Positions 24,331 through 35,307 of a stretch of 64,000 bases of DNA are shown here, piece by piece. The number at the start of each line of letters is the position of its first letter. Within the stretch, counting starts at the first letter, position 1. The translations under genes were made by a program, and so were the position numbers. This stretch comes from Bactericera cockerelli (Eukaryota; Arthropoda; Insecta; Hemiptera; Triozidae): assembly GCA_024516035.1 (NCBI GenBank), contig CM044956.1:24371383-24435382 (forward strand), given 5' to 3'. The notes under the pieces are model-generated. The model had not been told where the DNA came from. It saw only the letters and a list, made by a program, of their open reading frames with translations, and ran no database searches.

Positions 24331-24689
24331 AAATTAAAGAAATAAACCCAATCAATAGAATTTTGTTTCCTTCCATAAAAAAACTAACCTTATTGTGGGT
24401 AACTTTCAAAACTTTAATATTTATTAGTAATTAAATATTATAAAAAATTATATTAATTAATTATCTAGCTGTAAATATAAATAATTATATAATTGAACGT
24501 CCTGACAAAGCTTTCAAGCGTCAGGAGCAACATTGTAACATAAGGGAGGTATTGGAGATACATGACTAGAGCGAGAGTCACGTTGATATTAGCAGAGAAG
24601 TTTGCCATTTCTCATGAAACACGTAGGAGGTAGGAGGGCACTGTCAATGCTGGTGTATCACATACATGGCCTGATTACGAGACAAGCAA
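24331..24689. other. Intergenic, no gene seen
   Basis: AT-rich, followed by the GA-rich tract. Confidence 0.5.
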
Positions 24690-25175
24690 TGGAGAGAGTG
24701 ATTGAGGAAGGGAGGGAGAGGGAGAGAGAAAGAAAGAGAGAGTGAGGAAGAGAAAGAGGGAGAAAGCGAAGAAGAAAAAGAAGGGATATTTCTCTGAGGA
24801 AGCAAAGTAATGTGATGAAGAGAAATACGGGTAGGGGGAGAGAAATTATACGTAAGAGAAATCGGAAAAGTGAAATTTTTGAAACTGAAGACACGGAAGC
24901 AAGACACAGAAGAATACGAAGAAGTAGAGAGAGATGAAGAAGAAGTGAGAGATGAAGAGAAAATAGAAGAAGAGAGATGAAGAAGCAAGATGAAGAAGAA
25001 TGGAAGAAGAGCGATGAAAAAGAGAGATGAAGTAAAGAAAATAGATGAAGAGAGATGAATAAGAGAAAATAGACGAAGAGAGATGAATAAGAGAAAATAG
25101 ATGAAGAGAGATGAATAAGAGAAAATAGAAGAAGAGAGATGAAGAAGAAAAAATAGAAGAAGAGAGATGAAGAAG
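24690..25175. repeat. GA-rich tract with 28-bp minisatellite
   Basis: The plus strand is almost all purine. From about 25030 a 28-bp unit built of GAAGAGAGATGAATAAGAG plus AAAATAGAT is repeated about four to five times, with looser GATGAAGAA repeats before it. Open frames on either strand here are low-complexity by-products. Confidence 0.8.
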
Positions 25176-25829
25176 TATTATGTATTAGGAAAGATAATTA
25201 TAATTATTTTGTACTTGGATATAAAGAGAAGTATGAATAGTATGATATATGTAGGTATTGCCATTGCCACTATTGCCACTCTGAATAGACTTTTCCAAAA
25301 CGATAATTCGAAATCAAGGATGCCTACACAAGAAAAAGGGAAAAATTTAATATTTAAATTTATGTAACAGATTTTTTCTAATATCTTTTATTCTTTTATT
25401 AAACTGAGAAATTTATTAAGACAAATAATTAAAAAGGAAATTCCGCTCTCTCTCTCTCTGAATCCCTCTCCCTCTCAACTGACTATAGTAATTAAAAAAA
25501 TTCAAAGGAAAAGAAAATCATTAAAGAAATATGAGACAGTAAGGGCAATCCTTCATACCTTCAGTTAGAGTTTATCAGGAGGACTCATCATTACATGGCC
25601 TGTTATTGCTTCAGGCAAATGTAATTCTAAGTGACATTGAGTAATAGAATTCAGGACAAACTGTTTTCTATCGGAGCCTTAAAAAAATTCAGTTTTAAAT
25701 GTCTTTCTGTAATAGAGATATAGTACTTAGTGAATGGATGAACCAATGTTTTCCCGTTTCTTCATAGGATTAAATTATGTATTGTGATTTCTATATTAAA
25801 GGCAACGTACGCGCAAAACAGAGGTAAAG
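25176..25829. other. Intergenic, no gene seen
   Basis: AT-rich, with a short (CT)n run near 25445. Confidence 0.5.
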
Positions 25830-26235
25830 ATAATTTGGCAACAGTGTAAACCGAGCATATACGTCACACAATACTGTGTTATGCGGAAAACCCTGTACGT
25901 CTCTTTTTTTAGCATATAGGTAACTGAATAAATTATCTATGACATACAAGTCATGCAACACAGAATCGGCGTTGCTTGTAATACGAATAATCTCCTCATA
26001 CGTCTGACAACATAGCATCAGACATTGTAATGCAATAAAATCAAAGATGTTTGGAATCTTGAGTTTCGGCAACATTGCATGGGACTTCAATTATACACCT
26101 ACAAGAGAAAGCAGCTCTCATTCTTGAAATCAACAATCGCCTGTCCGACAACATAGCATTGCAGAGAGAGGTTTATGTTCGGAGAAGCGGAGTCCTGAGG
26201 TCTGACAACACTGCATCGGCCTTGTAATACAAACA
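25830..26235 (+). repeat. Degenerate direct repeats with ACAACATAGCAT core
   Basis: The phrase (G/C)CAACA(T/C/G)(A/T)GCAT, often followed by TTGTAAT(A/G)C, occurs around 25838, 26007, 26070, 26151 and 26203 in the same orientation with uneven spacing. This looks like a decayed tandem or cluster repeat. Confidence 0.35.
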
Positions 26236-28503
26236 CAGTTGTGTAAAATCAATTAAAAACACTGTTTGCTCTCACCATCATTACATGCAGGCTTAAAGTT
26301 TAATTTCATATAATATGAGAATTCATGAAAGTGTGAGCTTTATTCCCTTGTACGTAATACCGTTTGCACTCAACCCATGGACATTCAGTCCAGGTGGCGG
26401 AGGGATGCAGAGTGCAGGATAGGGAGATGAATACAGGGGGAGGGGGAGGGGAAGAGACTAAGAGGGGGGCAGAGTCTTCCCTATTTGGATCAGAGCCAAA
26501 GTTTCGTTCCTACTCTGATAAAACAGCAATTATAATTACCTCCCTAATAAAAATGACTCCTCCTGGAGGTACAGGTATAGTCAACGAAACTTTTGTTCAA
26601 GTATCATAGGCCGGGTTTTCCGGAGAGTGGTTTCAGAAGTGGTGTGTGTGGTGGAGTGATCTATGTGAACTGGTGACCCAACAAACCGGGGTGGGTCAGT
26701 CAATTTTATTTTCTAATACTTTACTAAAGATATGAGACTATAACGTCGTATAAGCTTTTATTTTTAATGGATTAATGGATCAGGGGTCTCTTTCTTGCTC
26801 CTTACTCAAAGTTTGAAGCTCCATCCATATTTTTCTTCGGTGTATTTTCATAATTCTTATTTCCCTCTCTTCTTATCTTTCGCTTTTCCACTATCTCCTC
26901 TCTCTTTTAACTTCTACCTCTATGCCTTCTCCTTTCTCTATCTATCGTATTTTCGATATTGTTTTCGTTTTGCAACATTAAATTTAATATGGGTTTGAAA
27001 AATGGTCATCACGTATCGGGCTTTTTTCAATTTTTTACAAAAGAAAATTCACATTCTTTCTTTCTTCCCAGCATTTGTTCAAGATTTTTCTCTTATTGAA
27101 TACGGACTCATAAATAAAATGAAAAATCCGGCACAAGTGGGAAAAATACTCCGCTTACGTAATATTTATGATGAATTCGTGTGAAAGCTTCACCGCGTTA
27201 CATACCTACATTAAAAAGCACGATTGAGGAACGTCGATGTATCCGCTATTGATTAAATGCATGAAAATTTAGTGAATAATATGTGCCTTGTACCTATGTA
27301 CATAATATGAAACCTGTGAAATGAAATGTACGACATCTCCGGCCCTGTTTTGATTAAAAATCTCAAACTTGTCTTTAAAAACTTTTAATGACAACTAGTT
27401 TTCAGAAATGTATTACAAATACGCTGGTTCCATTTAAGATTCCAAAGTTGACCCCCCCTGGTAATGAATGTAATGATAAAAAATCAAAACCTAGCGACTC
27501 ATTTGAATCAACTGTGGAGTTTTAGTGAATGAAAATGTGTAATAATTTTAATTCTGCTCTCAGCCAGTGAACTTATGAATACAAGCTTAAGTTATAAAAT
27601 AATTCTGTGATTAGTAGACTTACTGATCTGACGTTATCCAGTAAAATTATTGCTATAATTTGACTTTAGGTTAGAAAATAGAACCAACTTTAGGTTAGGA
27701 TATACCTACACCGACTTGATTAAAGAATCGACCACCAGCCATCTATCCATGACTCCGTATATTTTCATGAGCCTGAAAAGTGATGTAACTTCGAATGAAG
27801 ATAAAAAATTCAGCAGGAATATGAGGAAACAGTATAAGGATTAGCTCTCCTTACAAAATTTATCCAGGTAATTCCAGGAAAGAAAAAATGAGAAAAGGCG
27901 TTCTTACAGGTGTTTAAAATATTCTCTTGGTATTTTTATTTAAATCATTTTAGTTTTTTCTTTTAGAATCCGCGCAGCAAGTTGAATTTCCAGATATTGA
28001 TTGACTGCCTGTCCATTAGAACCCTCTAGTCCCCCTACCTATTATTAATGCTCTATTATCACGTATCTTTCTAACACGGCCTTTAGCTAAATGGGGAGCA
28101 CGGACTGGTCACGGGTAATAACTAAGCATAAAGGCTTGGTCGCCCATGAATGCTGCAATGGGGGAGTCAGCCCCGCGATGATTGACGGTAGGGACTCATT
28201 GATGTAACATCTCTTTGAAATAGAAGCTGCTGGCGGATTAATATCTGAGTGGATTGTTTTTTTAAATATTTTTGTACCAACCGTTTTTTGTTTGAATTGA
28301 AGTATCTATCATGCTCTCCTATAGTAGGCATATGTATGTGAATATGTATAATGTATATATCATGTCATTTCTACGAGTACTTTGCTTTTACAAGGATTGG
28401 TTTTATAGAATAGCTTAAAATTTGAAGAGTAAGTACATTTAGAAGAGAAAAAAAAGAAAGCAAACAACAAAATAAAAATACAAAAACCAGAAGCACAAAA
28501 GAG
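26236..28503. other. Intergenic, no gene seen (2.3 kb)
   Basis: AT-rich, with a G-rich patch at 26425-26475 and a pyrimidine-rich patch at 26850-26945. No supported gene. Confidence 0.5.
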
Positions 28504-30040
28504 AAGGGGTGGAAGAAGGAGGACACCCTAGACAGCAAGAAGTAGAGAAAGAGAGAGAAAATAAGAGAGAAAGATTGGAGAGAGAAGGGGAGGAAGAAAG
28601 AGGACACCCTAGATAGCAAGAAGTAGAGAAAGAGAGAGAAAATAAGAGAGAAAGATTGGAGAGAGAAGGGGTGGAAGAAAGAGGACACCCTAGACAGCAA
28701 GAAGTAGAGAAAGAGAGAGAAAATAAGAGAGAAAGATTGGAGAGAGAAGGGGTGGAAGAAAGAGGACACCCTAGACAGCAAGAAGTAGAGAAAAGAGAAG
28801 AAAATAAGAGAGAAAGATTGGAGAGAGAAGGGGTGGAAGAAGGGAGGACACCCTAGACAGCAAGAAGTAGAGAAAGAGAGAGGAAATAAGAGAGAAAGAT
28901 TGGAGAGAGAAGGGGTGGAAGAAGGGAGACACCCTAGACAGCAAGAAGTAGAGAAAGAGAGAGGAAATAAGAGAGAAAGATTGGAGAGAGAAGGGGTGGA
29001 AGAAGGGGACACCCTAGACAGCAAGAAGTAGAGAAAGAGAAAGAAAATAAGAGAGAAAGATTGGAGAGAGAAGGGGTGGAAGAAGGGGGACACCCTAGAC
29101 AGCAAGAAGTAGAGAAAGAGAAAGAAAATAAGAGAGAAAGATTGGAGAGAGAAGGGGTGGAAGAAGGGGGACACCCTAGACAGCAGAAGCAGAGAAAGAA
29201 AAAAATAAGAGAGAAAGATTGGAGAGAGAATGGGTGGAAGAAGAAGGGACACCCTCGACAGCAAGAAGTAAAGAAAGAGAGAGAAAATAAGAGAGAGAAG
29301 GGGAGGAAGAAGGGGTGGAAGAAGAGGACACCCTACAGCAAGATGTAGAGAAAGAGAAAGAAAATAAGAGAGAAAGATTGGAGGAGGAGAGAGGGGAGGA
29401 AGAAAAGGGGGACACCCTCGACAGCAAGAAGTAAAGAAAGAGAGAGAAAATAAGAGAGAGAAGGGGAGGAAGAAGGGGTGGAAGAAAGAGGACACCCTAC
29501 AGCAAGATGTAGAGAAAGAGAAAGAAAATAAGAGAGAAAGATTGGAGAGAGAAGGGGTGGAAGAAGGGGTGGAAGAAAGAGGACACCCTACAGCAAGATG
29601 TAGAGAAAGAGAAAGAAAATAAGAGAGAAAGATTGGAGAGAGAATGGGTTGAAGAAGAAGGACACCCTACAGCAAGATGTAGAGAAAGAGAAAGAAAATA
29701 AGAGAGAAAGATTGGAGAGAAGGGGTGGAAGAAAGAGGACACCCTAGACAGCAAGAAGTAGAGAAAGAGAGAGAAAATAAGAGAGAAAGATTGGAGAGAA
29801 GGGGTGGAAGAAAGAGGACACCCTACAGCAAGATGTAGAGAAAGAGAAAGAAAATAAGAGAGAAAGATTGGAGAGAGAAGGGGAGGAAGAAGGGGGACAC
29901 CCTACAGCAAGATGTAGAGAAAGAGAAAGAAAATAAGAGAGAAGATTGGAGAGAGAAGGGGTGGAAGAAAGAGGACACCCTAGACAGCAAGAAGTAGAGA
30001 AAGAGAGAGAAAATAAGAAAGAAAGATTGGAGAGCGAGGA
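28504..30040. repeat. 81-bp purine-rich minisatellite, about 19 copies
   Basis: The unit contains GAGAGAAGGGGTGGAAGAA, GGACACCCTAGACAGCAAG and AGAGAAAATAAGAGAGAAAG. The ACACCCT core recurs about every 81 bases from about 28521 to 29976, with 1-6 base indels and a subvariant CCTACAGCAAGATG in the right half. Because 81 is divisible by 3, frames stay open on both strands (a 27-residue unit starting LEREGVEERGHPRQQEVEK on the plus strand; serine/leucine-rich on the minus strand). Indels break the frame between blocks, and no splice or start context is seen. I read it as non-coding satellite DNA. Confidence 0.9.
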
Positions 30041-30610
30041 TACTCTTGCATCCCAAAAATTAAGGTTCATTTTTAACACCAAAAAATGCTCTTTCAATAT
30101 TTTTTGTTGACTCCCTAGGAACAGAGAAGACTAATGCAGAGTAAAAGTCAACACGGATAATCCAATGAGGAAGGAAGAGATGAAGAAAACTAATACCGGA
30201 GAGCTATAATAGGAAGGAATTTCATTCAGTTTTCCGGAGGGAAAGAACCATTTGATCTTAATAGCAGAGTGGAAAATACAAGACAAGAGAAAAAGAGGTG
30301 TATTAGATAATAACGGAAACTAAGATGGAGAGAGTGAGTACCGTGAAGGAGGAAGTAAACGGAGAAGACAGTGAGATATAACAAATAGACGAAAATATTT
30401 TGCTATATTTTTTTTATTTAGATTATTTCCAATAATCAAAGTTGAGGTCGGTTAAAAAAAAAAATATTTTTGCTCCAATTTCAATTTTTTTCCTTACAAG
30501 TTAAAACTATTTACGATTCAAAAGATCATAAAATTTTGCTTTAGATTATAACAATTCAAAACATATAAAAATATGATCTGCGGTTTTCCAAACCTTCTTC
30601 TAGTATACAT
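30041..30610. other. Intergenic, no gene seen
   Basis: AT-rich. Nothing recognised before the foldback end at 30611. Confidence 0.5.
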
Positions 30611-32050
30611 ACAGGGTGTCCAAACCTACATATTTCTAGTGTAAGCTCAAGTTACAGTGGGACATTTTGATTTGTTAAAGAGTTATGCCAAATCCCTATT
30701 TTTCCCTCAGGTCAAGAGGTCACTTGGATCGATGCACCTTTTTAAAGAAATCGTGGTCAGTAGGTACGTTTGAACTTCATGTATCGATACAATGGATAGT
30801 CATGCATTTTTCCCTTGAAATCTAGTTGGTTCCATTGATTTGTTTTGAAAAAAAAACCAGAGAAATATTCAATCATTAGTTCAACTTTTTTAGAAAATTC
30901 GATTTGTCCTAGCAAACGCAATTTTGCGTATCACTAGTTAAAAAGTACTTTATTATGTTTAAGTTTAAGCGAAGTGGCGCGATTTGTGGCGCAAGCTGAA
31001 GCATAGTCACAACCGTTACGCCACGGAGGCTGGCAGTGATAGACAAACTTACCATTGTAAAATTACACATAATTCAACAAAAGGAAAAAAGAGAAAAAAC
31101 AAAATTTAATATCTCTAACAGTTCTGAATATTTTTAGATGGAACCATCTAAAAAAACACTGCCAATTATGGACACAAAACTTCCTCGTGATTGCTTCACA
31201 TTGTAAACACGTGCCAATTTTGAGATTTTATAGAAAATTACTTGTATCTCCAAAACGGCTCAACCGATTTTCTTCAAATTTGTTTTATATGGTAGAATAT
31301 CATTTTTTCTACATTCTAGATTCCACAAAAAATTCTGTATCGGCAAGTCGTAGTCCTTATTTTTTTACTTTTTTGTCCAAAATTTCGGAATTTCTTAAAT
31401 ATCAGAGTTAAATTATAATTATTTTGAAAATAAATATAAATAACCTTTGTAAAACAATAATATGCATATTCTTACAAAATTTCATCGAAATCGGGTGTAC
31501 CGTTCACGAGATATAAGCGTTTAAGTAAAAAGTTAGTGGTCAGGCGCATGGTCTCTTTCACCTAGAACCGCTGGTATGAATTCGATGAATTTATAATGGG
31601 ACCATCTACAGAATATCTCCTAGATATGTGCAAAATTTCATTAAAATCGGTCGAGTAGTTTCCGAGATTTGCGCGTTACAAGGAATCGTTTTAACAGACC
31701 GACGGATCGACAGACCGACAGACCGACAGACCGACAGACGGACACAAAACCAAATTTACTCAGTAGGTTATGAAACGTCCAGAAATATGAAAAAAATTGA
31801 AATCGGAGCAAAAAAATATTTTTTTTTAGAAAAACGAACACAATACTTCCGATTTCTAATATTAGAAATTTCTCGGAAGTAATAGTAGATTTGAAAGTAT
31901 TTCAAAGTAAATATTCATTGCCTTACTTATACTCACACACATTACTCAATGGCCATTATATTGTCGATCCCAGAGACCTCTTGACCTGTGAGAAAAACAG
32001 TGATTTAGCCATAACTCTTTAACGAAGCAAAATGCCCCACTGCTAAACGG
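30611..32050. repeat. Large foldback pair with another repeat inside
   Basis: ACAGGGTGTCC at 30611 is the family terminus. The left arm 30651-30735 matches the reverse complement of 31965-32045, sharing GTTAAAGAGTTATG and CAGGTCAAGAGGTC. The right terminal motif is not visible, so the element is decayed or truncated. The hairpin-terminated repeat at 31303-31880 lies between the arms and probably inserted later. Confidence 0.55.
31303..31880 (+). repeat. Hairpin-terminated, microsatellite-bearing repeat, copy 1
   Basis: It begins TTTTCTACATTCTAGAT and runs through TGTATCGGCAAGTCGTAG, TTTTTGTCCAAAATTT, TCACGAGATATAAGCGTT and TTGCGCGTTACA, then a (GACC/GACA)n run at 31697-31743 and CGTCCAGAAATATGAAAAA. 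It ends ACTTCCGATTTCTAAT paired with ATTAGAAAT...CGGAAGT (31845-31880), a 16-bp stem with a 4-nt bulge. Copy 2 at 57664-58243 matches over the full length in the opposite orientation. No protein is encoded. Confidence 0.75.
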
Positions 32051-32059
32051 AGGCGGAAC

Positions 32060-32545
32060 TTCAAATTTCTTCGTGAAGCATTTCCGACTGAAATCGACAA
32101 GTTCTGTCAGCCCAAGAATTTTGGTCACGTAATTTAAGGGATCTACAAAAATCATATATCATGTTTTCCCGGCGACAAAGTACCGGGCTTGAGCTGGTAT
32201 CGTGGAAAGATAAATTTAAAAATACAAAAACACACAGGTTGATTCAAACAACTAATACAAAATGGATGAAACATACTCAAGTGGACTGCTTTGTTCTATG
32301 GGACAACCACTAAACCATTGACATGAATATTGAACATGCACAAGTACCTGAAACAAAGTAAAATTAATTCATATTAATATTTCATTTTGATCCCATATGA
32401 ATCATATTGATATTACGTTCAAACATATTGCTCTCAACTTGTGAAGAAAAAATACCCTGCAATGCCTCCATCAGGTAAGGGTCACTTAAGGAGTGGTTAC
32501 ATAATATACATCCGGCCTTTTATCATAAGGTAAGACTAGAAGTAG
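32060..32545. other. Intergenic, no gene seen
   Basis: AT-rich. Nothing recognised. Confidence 0.5.
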
Positions 32546-32770
32546 GTCACAATAGATCTAATAGATAATAGCGGTGTCGGTGTGACAAAAACACATATTA
32601 CATAGGCATGTTTGTTGTTTGTTTTAAGTTATAAGTTAAGTTGATAAATAAGTATAGTTTGTAATAAAATTGTAAGTTAGGGAATATGTATGAATTGGGT
32701 ATTTCCCGTTGAGAGATTAAATAAATTAATAAAATACTTGGGGCTTCTCTTGTGGAACTCTTATCTCTAT
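32546..32770 (+). repeat. Dispersed repeat shared with 57389-57440
   Basis: TCACAATAGATCTAATA followed by GTCGGTGTGA, and later CTTCTCTTGTGGAAC, occur here and at 57391-57437. Here the two blocks are separated by about 150 extra bases. Confidence 0.5.
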
Positions 32771-33493
32771 AATAATAAATTAATAAAGCTAGAAATAAGA
32801 ACTCTTATACATAGTCCTATGGCCCAATATCAAGAACATTATACGTAGTAGTCAGCTTTCGTAATGATTCTGGATTTCCTGTGATGGAATGAGAAGCATC
32901 GTGGACATAACCAAAACAGAGTTGCTCCTACCCTGGTAGCCTTTCTCGCAGAATGGTCTGCTCTAATACGCATGTATACATTAAGTATTATAGTTAAGGC
33001 AAAATATGAGTAGGTACCCCTAGTATCGCGTGTAAGAAAATTACACCGTGTGGAAACCGAACATAATCCCCAGACTTGAGGGCGTGTGCAGTTTTCAATT
33101 AAATTTTCCAGAGAACAATTTGTGCACACTTTCTTTCCCTCTCTCTCACTGTTAAGCTTTAGCAGGTCAGTGTCGTACAAGCAGGAAGATTGTACCTACT
33201 GTTTTAAAGAGAAAGTTTCATTCCAAATCAGACCAATGACAGAATACTGAATTACTGATACTAGTGTTACTTTCAGCTATCTCCAGAACATTGTGAAAAT
33301 TCCTTAAGGTGATATTTTATAACTTCTTGGCCTTTTGTAGGAAAATATTAATAAGACAGTTGATGGAAAAAATGAAAGTTGTATAATTATAATACATATT
33401 ATGTAGCTTTTGATACATGTAGGGCTACCCTGAGACTAGAAAAGAGGTCTCATTTTAATGCATACCCGAAATCTTCTACGCCACTGAGATGTG
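32771..33493. other. Intergenic, no supported gene
   Basis: A 113-codon minus-strand frame (33180-32839) with several cysteines lies here. It has no family motif, no convincing splice sites and a composition like the background, so I do not call it. Confidence 0.4.
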
Positions 33494-33681
33494 CCTGTGA
33501 TTATTGCTATGTTCCCATGATGTGACCTGACGCCACTGACTCCACTGTGATTATTGCTATGTTCCCATGATGTGACCTGACGCCACTGACGCCACTGTGA
33601 TTATTGCTATGTTCCCATGATGTGACCTGACGCCACTGACTCCACTGTGATTATTGCTATGTTCCCATGATGTGACCTGAC
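33494..33681. repeat. 50-bp tandem repeat, nearly four copies
   Basis: TGTGATTATTGCTATG, TTCCCATGATGTGACCTG and ACGCCACTGAC(T/G)CCAC repeat with a period of exactly 50 bases (TTATTGCTAT at 33501, 33551, 33601 and 33651) and almost no differences, so the array is young. Confidence 0.95.
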
Positions 33682-33946
33682 ACGTTGGAAAACTTTCAGC
33701 ATGGCAACAACGCGAGTGTTTCCTTCCGGTGTAGGAAATTAATTATAGTTATAAAAATAGCTGATTACCACCAGAAAAATCTAGGGCCGAATTGAAAAAT
33801 AAGTTCTATAGTTTTTTCTTGCTATGTTATGTTATGAAACGGTGGCTATGTTGTGAAAAACAAGCGCCACAATGAAATTATTAGTATCGCTATCAAGCAG
33901 TCACTTCTCAGAGAATCTGTCAGCCTGGGGGTTATGAACTATTAGA

Positions 33947-33966
33947 CCCCCCCCCCCCCCCCCCCC
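33947..33966. repeat. Poly(C) run of 20
   Basis: Twenty consecutive C on the plus strand, directly after TTAGA. Homopolymers this long may be miscounted in an assembly. Confidence 0.9.
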
Positions 33967-34628
33967 AACAAGCCGAGTGTCACTCAGTTGATTCCCAGCA
34001 AGAATTCAGAACCTCAAGGCACTTAATTTACTGAATAAACAGAAATTGAAAGAGCTCTCATCAGAATGAGAAGTGAAGACAACCATGTAATTGTTTTTTT
34101 TTTTTTTTTTAAGATGAGTTGTGTTGCGGTGAAGATCTAGATGAGGTTCAGCCATCAGGTTAATCAGGTATAAAAACAATAAGCTAAGAATTTAAATTCA
34201 TATATAATATATCAGTACATAATTTTATTTGGGAACACAAGATACTTCAACAGTTCTTTTTCCTCATTATTATTGAACAGTAAGTAATTAGACTAATAAT
34301 TATTGTAAAAAACCAAATTGATTGATAGCCTTGGAGATTGGAGGGCAGATGACTAAAGTGGATGTACAGATATGTGTCCCCACTCCATTACAAATAAATT
34401 ACAATCTCAATTGTACTCTTGTTGGTCATGTGGAAACCGACTCCTAGGTCTACCTACCTAATTATATGTACACCGTTTCAACTATGCTACGGTTACGATT
34501 CAGAGGAAAATTCCTTCTTTATTCTCAATGCCCAATCACAACACACATCAACTTTCCCAATTCAAAAGACTCATGAAAATTGGAAGTTTCCTGTTTTCTT
34601 TTCTAAAAATATTCTCCCAAAATAACAA
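33967..34628. other. Intergenic, no gene seen
   Basis: AT-rich, with a T run at 34094-34110. Confidence 0.5.
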
Positions 34629-34800
34629 GCCGACCTCCGTGGCTCAGTGGTTAAGAGTATTGGTTGCTGGTTCGAATTCCGGTCGGAGCGGAAAATTCTA
34701 ACCGAGTTTTTCCGTAAAAAAAAGTGTCCTGAAGTAATGCAAAAGCGGTTCCGGGGCACAACTACCTTTTTTTAAATAAAATAAAAAAAGATAATAAGAT
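34629..34800 (+). mobile_element. tRNA-derived SINE
   Basis: TGGCTCAGTGGTTAAGAG (A box, from 34640) and GGTTCGAATTCC (B box, 34669-34680) have correct spacing. The head is flanked by CGACCTCC and GGTCGGAGC, which pair in part, as in an acceptor-like stem. A body with TTTTTCCGTAAAAAAAA and an A/T-rich end follow. Confidence 0.65.
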
Positions 34801-35061
34801 CGAGAAGATGTCTGAGGATATACATTTAGATGTATCTTTGTACGCCCAACAAAACCTCAACCTATCTGATGTCAGAGGTTGCCAGGTTATTGAATAAATC
34901 AGTATGGGGTCCCTCTGTCTGTCATCACGGGCTCTTAAACATCACTTGTATCACAAACATCAGTAGGATGAATTAATTCTATTAGTATAAAAATAAGTAC
35001 TGTGTGTTTGGTAGCCTGAGGTGACTCGACTTTAACGAACCTTTTAACAATATTTACATAA

Positions 35062-35307
35062 TGCTGGGTCCACACAGGTGCAACATGCAACATGTTTCTG
35101 CAACATGAATTCACTCTGTGTGGACGGCTTCTGAACACGAACATGAATGTTCAAAAATTATCCATGAGGATGTCGGTTTTCTACCGAACATCTTTGATCT
35201 TTGTTGATACTATGTTGCACGTGTGTGGACGGCACCTGAACATAGAAACAGAATGGATCACTGACGAACACGAACTGCAACACGTTGCACCTGCGTCGAC
35301 CCAGCAT
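35062..35307. mobile_element. MITE, about 246 bp, with TGCTGGGTC termini
   Basis: TGCTGGGTCCACACAGGTG at the left matches the reverse complement of the right end, CACCTGCGTCGACCCAGCA, with two mismatches. The pairing continues into GCAAC. Inside, GTGTGGACGGC occurs twice as a direct repeat (35118 and 35222). There is no coding capacity for a transposase. Confidence 0.7.

Noticed and set aside
28371..29495. A 374-codon minus-strand serine/leucine-rich protein
   Set aside because: It is the antisense of the 81-bp purine-rich minisatellite and stays open only because the unit length is a multiple of three.
32839..33180. A cysteine-containing 113-codon minus-strand gene
   Set aside because: No family motif, splice context or composition shift; length is within what chance gives in a 64-kb window.
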